A stretch of DNA of 64,000 nt from contig OW203721.1 of assembly GCA_934045075.1 (NCBI GenBank), positions 3,359,997-3,423,996 on the forward strand, read 5' to 3'. Below are positions 54,853-64,000 of this stretch, piece by piece. The notes under the pieces are model-generated. The model worked only from the letters and a program-made list of their open reading frames with translations, had not been told where the DNA came from and did no database searches. The first letter of the stretch is position 1; the number at the start of each line of letters is the position of its first letter. This DNA is from Yponomeuta sedellus (taxonomy: Eukaryota > Arthropoda > Insecta > Lepidoptera > Yponomeutidae). A program made the position numbers and the translations under genes.

Positions 54853-55118
54853 TAATGTAGGTCCATAATTAAAACTGTTTTTACACGGATTTATGCTCGT
54901 TTATTACATTTTTACAATTTTCCGACGTTTCGGCACTTTTTCAGGTGCCGTGGTCCCGGATGGCTGTCTGTCAGTCATCCAGGACCACGGCACCTGAAAA
55001 AGTGCCGAAACGTTGGAAAATTGTAAAAATGTAATAAACGAGCATAAATCCGTGTAAAAACAGTTTTAATTATGTCTACTGCTTGTGTTAACCTTAGAAA
55101 ATACTATAATGTAGGTCC
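54853..55118. mobile_element. 103-bp palindromic element with 12-bp flanking repeat
   Basis: 54864-54966 and 54972-55074 pair with few mismatches around 5 bases. taatgtaggtcc flanks at 54853-54864 and 55107-55118. A one-sided 32-base extension (cttgtgttaaccttagaaaa) lies inside the right repeat. Confidence 0.8.
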
Positions 55119-55149
55119 GTGAACTATTTGGCCTAATATATATCTTTCA

Positions 55150-55235
55150 TATAGGTAACCGTTAAACGTCCCACTTCAGGGCACAACCCTTCTCTCAGAG
55201 AGAGAGATTATGGGCTTAATTACTACTTCCTAGTA
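55150..55235 (-). mobile_element. Third tRNA-headed SINE, 3' end
   Basis: Minus-strand ctctctctgagagaagggtt and gaagtgggacgttta. Confidence 0.5.
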
Positions 55236-55367
55236 CCTACTCACCACACACATCACTGCCATTATGCACAAATATGTGTATTTTCTCACTCATCACACCT
55301 TTTCACACACCCTCTGCTCAGCGGCTGAAACCCGAATCCCAAGACTCCGGTCGTGGGGCTGAGCAGA

Positions 55368-55430
55368 CACACGCACACACACATGCACACACTCACGCAC
55401 GCACACACACACACACTTACATACATACAT
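55368..55430. repeat. (CA)n-rich microsatellite
   Basis: Interrupted CA run with cgcacgcac and tacatacat. Confidence 0.8.
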
Positions 55431-55704
55431 CTTACTTTCTTTTATATAAGTTGAACAAACATCTGTAATTTTTTATACAAACGTTAATTGGTGTACACCT
55501 TATGCTGATGACGCGTCGAGTATGATACCGTTCTTTTGTAGACCGGGAGGCCTGGAAACCTAAGATACAGATCTTTTGATCTAGTTTAGGCTCCAGTCTT
55601 TCCACAAATAGTGCATTCTGTTGTATTGTATCATTTATCAAATGTTATTTTGTATACGAATGTAATTTGTGGACAGAAAAATAAACTATAATCTTAAACT
55701 ATTT

Positions 55705-55945
55705 CCTTATTACCACGCGTGCCCACCGCGGATTGGCAATTTCGAGTGCTCAAGTGCAGTTTTGGTTTGGGTTTACAGGTTTCCTCACGAAGTTTGCGTT
55801 TGCGAGTGGCATTGCTACTGAGACTTCACAAATGTACATAACTTAGAACATAATGTCATTGGGCCCGCTCTGGGAATCAAACTTGGGTCTCAAGCTTCCG
55901 GGTCCATAGTTCATAGTACCTACTAGGCTAGCGCCGCTCTTGGAC
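55705..55945 (-). mobile_element. Third tRNA-headed SINE, nearly full
   Basis: Minus-strand 3' part at 55705 through body to a degraded head near 55940. Confidence 0.6.
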
Positions 55946-56184
55946 TAATATTTAAAAATAATGGAAGTACCTAAGCATTGGAATAAAATCGTTCCGTCAA
56001 TTTCCTTTTACATAGGTACGGTACCCTAAAAAATATGTATGTTTTGTTTATACTTGTATAAAATGTATCTGGTATCTACACGGAGTTAAAATTACGTATT
56101 GCCACTGGGAAACTTCTGAACTTGCCTCAAACTTAGATTGAAGTGACGTTGTGTTCCAGACCAAGTGATTGTGTTATGTAGAAG

Positions 56185-56500
56185 CTTCTTCTTCAGGCTG
56201 TACTAGTCCACTGCTGGACATAGCCCTGCGCCATTGCGACATGTCTTCAGCTTGCCGCATCCAGCATCTGCCGGCAGTTTTTCGCATATCGTCATCCCAC
56301 CTGGTCGGAGGGCGTCCTACACTACGTTTGCCGAGTCGCGGTCACAACTCTAGAACACGTTTACTCCAACGGTTGTCGGTTCTTCGCGAGATATGGCCAG
56401 CCCACTGCTACTTCAGCTCGCTAATTCTCTGAGCTATGTCGATAACTTTATTTCTCTGTCGGATCCATTCGTTACGAATCCTACACTTCAGCTGTAGAAA
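56185..56500 (-). pseudogene. RTE C-terminus, degraded copy
   Basis: The minus strand reads CRIRNEWIRQRN, VIDIAQRISEL, then QWAGHISRRTDNRWSKRVL with stops in the WRP region, and ends in the RTE tail. It extends about 80 residues further 5' than the 23296 copy and is closely related to it. It lacks about 25 bases before the tail. Confidence 0.8.
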
Positions 56501-56547
56501 CTATTATCATTTTATACCACAGACAATTAAACCACGCAAATATATAT

Positions 56548-56795
56548 GGTATCAAACCCTTGCATGTCCCCACAGCTCGGGCACGGGTCTCTTCCTGCAT
56601 CGCAGGAAGGTTAGACCATACTCCACCACGGGGGCCCAGCCCAGGTTGGTGGATGATTGTAAGACAGTGGCGGCCTTACTGTCAGAAGTTATCAAGCCGC
56701 CCATAAGGCCTCTGACATGACTTAACGACTGCCATTATATGACAGCCGGCACCAACGGCTTAACTTGCCTTTGCCTTGCCTCCCGTGACTACCGC
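56548..56795 (-). mobile_element. 5S-derived SINE, truncated
   Basis: 3' end through the ggctgtcatataatggcagt region. Confidence 0.7.
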
Positions 56796-56830
56796 TAGTG
56801 GAATATGCCACTAGCGGTAGTCACGGGAGG
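56780..56830. repeat. 23-bp hairpin from the SINE interior
   Basis: cctcccgtgactaccgctagtg and its reverse complement around gaatatg: the SINE segment copied inverted next to itself. Confidence 0.7.
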
Positions 56831-57385
56831 GTCAGTGAGTCGGTTTGTGTGTGTGTGTGTGAGAGAGAGAAAGTGTATGTATTTACGTATATATTAACTA
56901 CTTATTGTCTTTGTTTCAGGTACATGTTGCCCTCTCTACCACGAGAAGAACGAAAAATGAGCTCCTCACCTTTAAAATTCACACCAGCAAGTAAATATCC
57001 ACTTTTACATGCGTCACTGAAATAATGCCTGTGGCAGATTTTTTATTTATTTATTTATTTATTTATTTAATCCACTTATAGCTAACATTACAGGATTGAC
57101 CTAATGCGATAGCCAAGCTTATACTAAAATAACATAATATTATATAATAATAGATAATCGAGAATTAACAGTTCAAAACTTTTCATCACACTGTTCATCA
57201 TTTTTTATACATTTATTTTGACACATAAAACACATTTTTATTTTCACTAATTAATTTTCTCCGCAGTTTGAAGTCTATTTTTGAAATATTAACTTTCTAA
57301 CACTTTTCTAATTTATACATTTATAATAAATTGGTCTAGAATCGGGCCGTCTTTACTCAATGTCAAGAAATATCTGTCTAATTTC
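56831..57385. other. No gene recognised
   Basis: (TG)n at 56845-56862 and (TTTA)n at 57042-57069; otherwise AT-rich. Confidence 0.45.
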
Positions 57386-57446
57386 CATTCTTATGTAGGT
57401 ACAATAAAGGGTTCTCTAACTATCTATCGATCTATCTATCTATCTA
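57340..57446 (+). mobile_element. LINE/SINE 3' tail with (CTAT)n
   Basis: gtctaatttccattcttatg, tacaataaagg, then atctatctatcta. The same tail occurs at 63350. Confidence 0.5.
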
Positions 57447-57574
57447 CAATAGCCTGCAAATACACTTTTAAAATTGCAATAACTTTTCAAGTGCAAAAGA
57501 TAAAAGATTTCGAAATAAAAAACAGTCGCAAAATAGTTCAATTTTGTGTATACAAACTTCGTAGTCGGTAACCT

Positions 57575-57770
57575 TATTTAAAAACCTATTTAGAGGCTAA
57601 AAATTCCACCCATGCCGGGATTTGAACCCGCGACCTATGTCTATCCGTGCCAGCGCTCTTTCCAACTGAGCTAATGGGTGACTCACCGGCAACAGTGAAA
57701 TTGCGAACCTCTTTACAATATTCTCTGTATTACGGGTTATTGCATTAAAAAAAAGAATATAATCATGTCG
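57575..57770 (-). mobile_element. tRNA-like element, long form
   Basis: Minus-strand tRNA-like head with body and part of the upstream block, with an internal join to the tail at 57735. Confidence 0.65.
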
Positions 57771-58270
57771 GTAACCTTCTCTTTAAGACATGGCTGAAAA
57801 CAAACCATTTTCACTCAATTTAGAACAAAAGAAATATTTAAAACCCAAATATTTAAATATTTTAAATCTTAGAAAATATTTGAAAGTTTAGTTTTCCAGA
57901 TCAGTGTATATTGCATCATACAACAGATTTCTTGTTTCATTTTTTCCATTTCTATTAAAGTTTTGTAATTGCATTACTCGGATGACTGAACCGTAACTGC
58001 TAAGATTAGGTACTTATAACAAGGTTAATTAAAGAAGGGTACCTACTGGCCAACTATTTGCCTCTCGCTCAAACAATATTGCTGTTGAATGTACGATATG
58101 TACGAATGTACATGTATATTTAAACAGCTTCACTAAAATACTATTCACTACACAGCCATTCACTCAATAAGTGAGTAGGTATGGGCTTTAGACATAGACA
58201 TCTTTATTCGTAATTATAATTTACGTCATTTTATCAATAATTCGGATTCCACGTTAAAATTCAAAATGAT
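57771..58270. other. No gene recognised
   Basis: AT-rich. Confidence 0.35.
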
Positions 58271-58279
58271 GATGATGCT

Positions 58280-58550
58280 TGGCCTTTTTGCATCTACGTA
58301 ATGAGATGATTTATATACAGCGTCCAGTGGTATCCTCACTCACACTAGATGGGTGAAGGGACCACTCCGACGCTGTAGTGCCTGGGACATGGTTTTATAG
58401 ATGGTGACGCTAACGGTGAAGGAAAACATCGTGGGAAACCCGCGGCTTGGTTGGCTCCGCACGTATTGACTAGTCTTTCCTGTGGGCTAGGCTGACTAAG
58501 CTGTCAGGATGGTATAGGTGCTGGGCAAGCCTACACCATCTATAAAATTC
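58280..58550. repeat. Dispersed repeat (agcgtccagtgg family), rearranged
   Basis: Shares two blocks with 26650-26820. A stretch of the third SINE's body (gtgaaggaaaacatcgtggg) is inserted at about 58410. Confidence 0.55.
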
Positions 58551-58639
58551 AAAATAATACAATATTTATAAAGCAACATGTACAAATAACAAATGAGTTA
58601 AAGTATCACTCGGCGCAATAGACTTTTTTTTTTAATTTG

Positions 58640-58805
58640 CCATGGCTGTGTCCCACTGCTGGGCAAAGGCCTCCCCTTCAGATTTCCACTCCTCTTTGTT
58701 TGCAGCCAATGCTTCCCACCCAGGTAAATATTTGGTCAGGTCGTCACACCATCTCCGCCTTGGTCTGCCACGTCGTCGGTAGCCATCGCACGGGATCCAA
58801 TCAGA
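58640..58805 (-). pseudogene. LINE C-terminus (RGRPRRRW) fragment, copy 2
   Basis: Nearly identical over about 165 bases to 34620-34790, with a few substitutions; same frame landmarks. Confidence 0.75.
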
Positions 58806-58874
58806 GATCCAACAATAGACATAGACATCATTTTATTAGTAATATTCATCACCAGTCAAGTCCGTAATCGTCGT

Positions 58875-59070
58875 CAGGCTATACTAGTCCACTGCTGGAC
58901 ATAGCCCTCCCCTAAAGAGCGCCACGTTGCGCTATCATAAGGGGTAATGCCCATAATCCCAACGCTGGGCATGCGCTGGGCACCCCCGGTTTGTGTCCCT
59001 TAGTCGCCTTTTACGACACCCGTGGGAAGAATTGGGTTGGTGCTATTCTATAGGCCGACACCACACAGCA
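58875..59070 (-). mobile_element. RTE-tailed non-autonomous element, deleted
   Basis: Minus-strand tail and distal part; the middle ggcagcagcgccccc block is lost. Confidence 0.7.
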
Positions 59071-59279
59071 TGTCCGTAATAACAATCCATTTTAGAAATA
59101 ACAATTAAATTTACAAATGTCAAAAAGAAACAAAAAAAAAGTATTACATGTCAACATCATAAGAATGCAATCTGTGAGGTCAATCAATTATAATTGGTCT
59201 GTGTAGAAGCGTAAAAATACATGATATTTTATAAATTTTATAATAAAAACAAAAAAAAAAGTGAAAATGACAGTAGGTA

Positions 59280-59520
59280 TTTAAAAAACCTATTTAGAGG
59301 CTAAAAATTCCACCCATGCCGGGATTCGAACCCGCGACCTCTGGCTATCCGTGCCAGCGCTCTATCCAACTGAGCTAATGGGCGACTCACCGGCACCAGT
59401 GAAATTTCGAACCTCCTTACACTATTCTCTGTATTACGTACGTGTGTTTTTAGCCTCTAAATAAGGTTTGTTAAAATTGTCCTTAGCACGGGTTAGTGCA
59501 TTAAAAATAAAAATAGTATA
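59280..59520 (-). mobile_element. tRNA-like element, long form
   Basis: Minus-strand full head with ctgagctaatgggcgactca, part of the upstream block, then a second tail in opposite orientation at 59450-59520. Confidence 0.7.
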
Positions 59521-59589
59521 GTAGGTATTTAAGTTACTCGATGCAATATAATAAATACCTACCTACTTTGTAAGTCAGCAGAACCGTTT

Positions 59590-59840
59590 TATATTAAACG
59601 GGTCTATATTCGCGATTATATATTAGGCGAAACGTAACTAATAGATTAGATTACATTAGAAATCTTTATTGTGCCTACACAAGAGAAAATAAAATACTTA
59701 CATAAAAGGCTTACATACCTATCTAAATTTTGCCATATACAATTGGTTGTCTTATCTCTGAAAGCGATCTCTACTTAAACGTTTTACCTAATAAATAATC
59801 GCGATTAGACCGTTTAAATCACTATGTGTGAGCGTCGCGA
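59590..59840. mobile_element. Palindromic element interrupted by a LINE tail
   Basis: cgcgattatatattaggcga at 59613 and the inverted cgttttacctaataaataat at 59779 are arms of the 46 kb family. The segment between (aatctttattgtgcctac) resembles a minus-strand LINE 3' end. Confidence 0.5.
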
Positions 59841-59869
59841 ATCATTAGGAAATACCACGGCAGTACTCG

Positions 59870-60130
59870 TACAGTCTGTTTATTCTTACTTGTCCAATTT
59901 AGTAAACAAGATTCTAACCTTAAAATTGAGATTAGATGCCTAAACTAGACATTTTCCCGCAAATTCATGAACTATCATGAACTATGTTTATAAAATTGGC
60001 AGGGTTTTATCTAAAAGAGTGTTCCAGGTTACTTCATTTATGGAAATATGGCAGTTTTGGACTAAAACGTCACATTTTAAGGGTAGAATCTTGTTTACTA
60101 TATTGGACAAGTAAGAATAAATATACTGTA
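59870..60130. mobile_element. Tc1/mariner-like MITE, second copy
   Basis: tacagtctgtttattcttac at the left and its near-exact inverse at the right; arms of about 50 bp. Same interior as 17095-17346. Confidence 0.78.
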
Positions 60131-60650
60131 GGTACCTACGTTGTTAATAGCATTGACTTTCTCTGCATACTTAATAGTACAATGAGAGATACATGGTTGG
60201 TCACGTGATTTTCTTTTTTCACACCATTGATGCCTATAGAAGCTTTGGTTTGGTTTCGGTCAATAGTTCGTATTAGTTAGGCCGGAGGTCTCTGCACTTA
60301 GTCCATAGTTCGGCCATTGTACTCAATTTCAGACTTTCCCTTCAATCTCACACACACACACACACACACACACTAACATACACATACAGGCGCCGAAATA
60401 TTGGGAATGAATCATGTTGATTTTGATATTCATAATTTTGGTACCTATTCAAAACCTTGTTTTAAACTAATTAAGACCAGGCAACTCTGTTGCCTGCTTT
60501 GTGCTTCATAAATAAGATTAGTTTAAAAATATATTAGTCCGTAATTGGCCTATGTTTGGCCTATACATTTATTTACTTATTTTATATTGTTTTGTGCTAT
60601 GGGCTTTGATAAATTAATAAATTAAAAAATAAAATAAAGTGTTGAGATAC
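60131..60650. other. No gene recognised
   Basis: (CA)n at 60350-60374; otherwise unique-looking. Confidence 0.4.
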
Positions 60651-60654
60651 GAGG

Positions 60655-60775
60655 AGACTAGGCTTTCCTCACGATGTTATCCTTCACATTTAGCTAGTGG
60701 TATAGCAACTACAACTTCGCAAAGAGGTATAGGTGTAACTTAAAAAACAAAGTCACACGTAACGAGATTCGTACT
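60655..60775 (-). mobile_element. Third tRNA-headed SINE, body fragment
   Basis: ctttcctcacgatgttatcc ... acaaagtcacacgtaacgag; the last repeat before the BTB gene. Confidence 0.5.
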
Positions 60776-61184
60776 AACATTAAAACAATAGATGATATCT
60801 AATAAATTTATTGACTGACTGCCTTCGAGTAGTTAGCCCTTCGTATTCTATATTCGTACCTATGCCCCGGTTGTTAAGGAGTTTAGTAGTGTAAACAACA
60901 CCAACTGCTCCTGACTGTACATCTAACGTCAATCTGTTTGTTATCCTGTCTAAAGTTTGCGACTTAGCATATTTTGTGCAGAACAGCTCGTATCGTAATT
61001 GTTTGACATACAGCCGCACCCTGCCTTGGCTGGACAACACAACACTACTTGCCAGTGCATTACTACGTAGGCGTTGCAAATGCACTTGCTTTTTAGTCAT
61101 GTTAAACGATATCGCAGTAATATTTCCTGAGGCCTACCATACTAACTAGCTACAATGTCTTCGAAAACCTTCTGACCAGCGTCT
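60776..61184. other. Upstream flank of the BTB gene, no repeat recognised
   Basis: Free of the repeat families that fill the rest of the window. A 106-codon minus-strand frame (60780-61100) has no recognisable domain. Confidence 0.4.
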
Positions 61185-61433
61185 GGTAGTGCCCGTGGTC
61201 AGTGGCCGTAGATGTAGAGTGAGCACGCGGCGTGCGCTCGCGCAGACGAGGGGCTTGCGGGGCGCGGGGGCGGCTGGGGGCGTGGCGCAGGGCGGCGCGC
61301 GGCGGCCATTCGCGGGCGGCAGGCCGCGCCCCCGCCCGCCCGCCGCCCGCGCGCGCCTCGCCGCTCAGTCAACCGCGCTCTGCCGCCCGGCGCGCACGTC
61401 CGTCGTTCCGCGCTCTCATTTCGTCCTCTGCAG
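61185..61433 (+). promoter_or_regulatory. GC/CpG-rich leader and candidate promoter of the BTB gene
   Basis: GC content jumps sharply at about 61185 after AT-rich sequence, with dense CG dinucleotides up to the coding start. A perfect arthropod initiator, TCAGTC, lies at 61365-61370, which would give a 5' leader of about 93 bases to ATG 61460. No TATA box and no convincing downstream element is visible. A TATA-less, CpG-rich start is normal for developmental regulators, so promoter function is inferred from position and composition. Confidence 0.45.
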
Positions 61434-61457
61434 ATGCGAGTCCGAGCGAGCCGCTAA
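61434..61457 (+). other. Seven-codon upstream ORF ending 2 nt before the BTB start
   Basis: ATG at 61434 opens a frame of seven sense codons closed by TAA at 61455-61457, two bases before ATG 61460. The 16 bases before it (tcatttcgtcctctgcag) resemble a 3' splice site, so the coding exon could begin exactly at 61434, joined to an unseen upstream leader exon. Either reading places a mini-ORF directly before the main start, a layout that can lower or condition translation by reinitiation. Confidence 0.4.
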
Positions 61458-61459
61458 TT

Positions 61460-62122
61460 ATGCCGGCCGAGGACGAACCCGCCGCGGCAATGGAGGGCCG
61501 CGAGTGCAACGAAGATGGCGCCCCGCAGCAGTTCTGCCTGCGCTGGAACAAGTACCAGTCCAACCTCACCAGCTGCTTCGACCAGCTCCTGCAGACCGAG
61601 TCGCTGGTCGACGTCACGCTCGCCTGCGAGGGCCAGAGCCTGAAGGCGCACAAGGTCATGCTCTCCGCGTGCAGCCCCTACTTCCAGACACTGTTCATGG
61701 ACAATCCGTGCCAGCACCCGATCATAATAATGCGCGACATCAAGTACTGCGACCTGAAGGCGGTGGTCGACTTCATGTACCGCGGCGAGATAAACGTGCT
61801 GCAGGACCAGATCCCGGCGCTGCTGAAGGTGGCCGGTATGCTGAAGATCCGGGGGCTGGCGGACGTGAGCGGAGAGCCGGCGCCGGAGGTGCACGCGGCG
61901 AAGCGGCCCGCGAGCCGCGAGGAGGTCGCGCCGGGCAAGGCGCGCCGCCGCTGCTCGGGCGAGCGCTCGCCGCCGAGCCCGCGCCGCAGCCCGGCCGAGC
62001 CGGCGCCCGCCGCGCCGCCGCCCGAGCCGCCCGCGCCGCCGCTGCCCGCCATGCCGCCGATGCACCCCGACGACATCGACATCCGGCCCGGCATCGCCGA
62101 GATGATCCGCGAGGAGGAAAGG
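61460..62122 (+). CDS. bab: Bric-a-brac-like BTB transcription factor, first coding exon
   Basis: This exon encodes 221 residues of a nuclear BTB-domain transcription factor; it is partial because the gene continues beyond a splice donor. The BTB/POZ dimerisation domain spans about residues 24-136. It has the CLRWN start, a VDVTLAC strand (50-56), LKAHKVMLSACSPYF (61-75), NPCQHPIIIMRD (82-93), DFMYRGEIN (104-112) and a closing LKIRGLAD (128-135). A Pro/Ala/Arg-rich linker follows, then DDIDIRPGIAEMIREEER at the exon end. As I recall the family, that motif lies just before the psq-type DNA-binding (BabCD) region of Bab proteins, which would sit in later exons. The reading frame is open upstream to 61232, but that stretch is Arg/Ala-rich and looks like GC-rich leader. 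I chose ATG 61460 (A at -3); ATG 61490 has an equally good context. The exon ends in phase 0 at AGG|GTGAGT. Lola, Tramtrack, Fruitless and Broad fit the BTB less well. The symbol rests on family recall, not on a search. Confidence 0.82.
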
Positions 62123-62379
62123 GTGAGTCGCCGCCCGATCGGCTCAGCGAAGCGCTTAAGCTTAGCCCGCATTACGATTTTTTACTGCGTGATTTTTCCC
62201 AAAAAAAAATCTAAGAGATATGGAGGTTGTATTAAGGTGCACGCACTTGCGAAAAGAAAAATCGCGTTTTAAAGTACGTCAGAATAAAAAAAACGCGGCG
62301 GTTTTGATCGCAATGTGTGCTAAGCCTTATTTATGCTTTTAGTCTCCGCAGTCCGTCGTAGGTACTGGCTCCTAAGTGC

Positions 62380-62810
62380 GGGCCGGCGTCGGCTGACAAT
62401 CTCATGGAGTGCCTCATAATTTTTTTGTACATTTGTTTTCGTCTCTCGCCGCGCGCCGTTACGCGCACCAAATCCGAAAGGTCTCCCAACAATTTGACCG
62501 CTCAACTCTTTGATAATTGCGATAGAGAACGTCAGAGATCCGCCCGGATTTGGTTCGCATAATATAGGTCTGTGTTCTCAATGAACGCTGCGTGTTGTTT
62601 CGGAAGTGTCGGCGGCGCGGCGCTCGCGTGGGTGGCGGTCACGCCGGGCGCCCCTTCTCGGGGGTGGCGCGGCGCCCCCAGCTCTTGTAGAGTCCCACCG
62701 GGCGCCGCCGCCCCGCGTCCCGCGCCCCACACGCTCGCGCCTTCGCCGGGGCGCCTCGCCGAAGTTTCCACTTTGTATCGGATTACGTTACGAAGATAAT
62801 TTATAATTGC
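62380..62810. other. GC-rich intronic patch
   Basis: CG-rich sequence with CG runs in an otherwise AT-rich intron, about 260-690 bases after the donor. Overlapping open frames on both strands are a by-product of high GC and show no domain. It could be a regulatory CpG patch or an alternative first exon; nothing seen decides between these. Confidence 0.3.
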
Positions 62811-63324
62811 AACACCTGCCAGGCTGGTTCCTGTGCGCTAAACCTGAAGACGAGACGCTGGAGGCGCAAGGTTAGGAGCCGCTGCGCTTAAAAATTCGCA
62901 GTCTTTCCAAGTTTGTTGCTTAAGTTTAGAAGTTTTCAATGAGAGTCGATTTAAAGGCAATATGTTAAGTTAGGTAGGTACTAAAAAAATGGCCACCTCC
63001 AAATGACCTCGGTGTGAGGTGTTTACAGCTGTTGCGAGAATTCTATAACAAAGCTTTGTCTTAAAAGTCATCTAAATGTGCTTATGGATAGTCTTTGTTG
63101 AACTAGAAAAAGATACCTACGTATGCTACGGAGATTGATAAATACATAGTTACTTACTATGATGTTAGGTAAACTTGTTTGCAAACTCGGTCCTGGGTGA
63201 TCATCATAGCCCTTTCATTCCTTATCCCTATTTCTTCTGTTTTTTAATCATTCTTGTGCTTCAAAGGCGAGATTTCTGTAAGCATCGGTAATCGTTTGTA
63301 CCTACTTAAATTTTTCAAACCTAC

Positions 63325-63440
63325 TTACATAGCCGTTTGTACTCTTAGGTTAAGAAATATCTGTGTAATTTCCATTTTTATGTACAATAAAGTATTCTCT
63401 ATCTATTCTTTATCTGTTTTTTATCTATCTATTCTATTCT
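63325..63440 (+). mobile_element. LINE/SINE 3' tail with (CTAT)n
   Basis: aatatctgtgtaatttccat, gtacaataaagtattctcta, then tctatctattcta. Confidence 0.5.
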
Positions 63441-63449
63441 TAAACAAAG

Positions 63450-63565
63450 TTAGTATTTCATTCAAAATTACACAGAAATGAGACTTATTGAACGTTACAA
63501 CTCAAACTAGGTGTTCATTTCAAAATCTAGATTATTTTAGAGAAAAATGGACAAAAAACTCTTAA
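63450..63565 (-). mobile_element. Jockey-like LINE 3' end
   Basis: Minus-strand copy of the family end seen at 22480. Confidence 0.6.
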
Positions 63566-63774
63566 GAATTATTCTATTTTTTATATCATCTACTGATATA
63601 AAATATATAAATTCTTTGTTTTACTTATTGATAAGTTCTATTAATGAAAATAAACTATTTATTAATATTATAAAAGGAAAATTAATTTCCGCTTAAAAGA
63701 CTTCAACGAATGAAAAAAGGTAAAAGTAATAAGGGAAAGCCAGCTGCTTCGAATATTCTACAAGGTATTTATTT

Positions 63775-63930
63775 TATTTTATGAAAATAAAAGGTTATAT
63801 TCAAAGTAGCGCAGCAACTAAATGAACGTTACAATTCGAACTAGGTGTCCATTCCAAAATCTAGATAATTTTGGAAAAAAATTGGACAAACAAACTTCGA
63901 CTTAGTCTTGTCTTTTAAGTGTGAAATATT
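63775..63930 (-). mobile_element. Jockey-like LINE 3' end
   Basis: aaaaggttatattcaaagta ... aatgaacgttacaattcgaa; second copy within 350 bases. Confidence 0.6.
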
Positions 63931-64000
63931 ACATCATAAAAACATCGATTACCTACTGATGTCCAAACCCTTAAATTCCTTGCCTTAAATGAGAATCTCA

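Larger units (their letters stand above)
62123..64000 (+). other. 5' part of BTB-gene intron 1
   Basis: The intron opens with GTGAGT at 62123-62128, a strong donor. No acceptor followed by a matching exon is visible before the window end, so only its first 1.9 kb is seen. A GC-rich patch lies at about 62380-62810. Repeats resume at about 63320 with a LINE-type tail and two Jockey-like 3' fragments. Confidence 0.65.

Noticed and set aside
54864..55074. Confident hammerhead ribozyme call
   Set aside because: The CUGAUGA core box is not present in this copy; only the 3' half resembles the motif.
60780..61100. 106-codon minus-strand frame next to the BTB gene
   Set aside because: No domain, no splice or start context, and length possible by chance; kept only as a note.
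61232..61459. N-terminal extension of the BTB frame by 76 codons
   Set aside because: Arg/Ala/Pro-rich translation of GC-rich leader with an initiator motif inside it; the domain-proximal ATGs are more plausible.
61189..62214. Alternative long frame overlapping the BTB exon (+) and long frames on the minus strand
   Set aside because: Shadow frames of a GC-rich exon with no domain.

Overview
The window reads as one side of a regulatory gene in a repeat-rich arthropod genome, most likely a moth or butterfly. That assignment is inferred from the repeat styles (short tRNA-derived SINEs, RTE-type retrotransposon ends with the QQWTS terminus, CTAG-ended Helitrons, many short inverted-repeat elements) and from the AT-rich background with scattered CpG-rich patches. 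Only one convincing host protein-coding segment is present: a Bric-a-brac-like BTB transcription-factor exon at 61460-62122 on the plus strand. It ends at a clean splice donor, and its first intron runs off the end of the window.

The first 60.7 kb is an intergenic or upstream region built largely of mobile elements. The most abundant family has a head resembling 5S ribosomal RNA and a 3' end shaped like ...gggttgatat; I count about 24 copies or fragments. Next come a tRNA-like family (GCCCATTAGCTC head) that often sits as fold-backs, a tRNA-Gly-derived SINE, and a third tRNA-headed SINE. Non-LTR retrotransposon debris includes RTE-like C-termini at 23.3, 47.2 and 56.3 kb, Jockey-like pieces at 22.9 and 36.7 kb, and other 3' tails. 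There is a broken BEL/Pao integrase at 37.0 kb, several MITEs with long terminal inverted repeats, and small Helitrons. Several insertions are resolved to the base by target-site duplications, and some are nested.

Three loci (24.7, 46.2 and 55.0 kb) share one architecture: a palindrome with arms over 100 bp, extra sequence on one side, and a 12-13 bp flanking direct repeat. They resemble palindromic retroelement ends, but the family is not proven. The least explained locus is 52.1-53.1 kb. A short intact basic reading frame on the minus strand sits between clusters of a spaced palindrome, CGAGG-N9-CCTCG, seen seven times with conserved 9-base spacing.

From about 60.8 to 63.3 kb repeats largely stop and GC content rises around the BTB exon. 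This fits a promoter and first-exon region under constraint. The intron beyond regains LINE-derived tails before the window ends.
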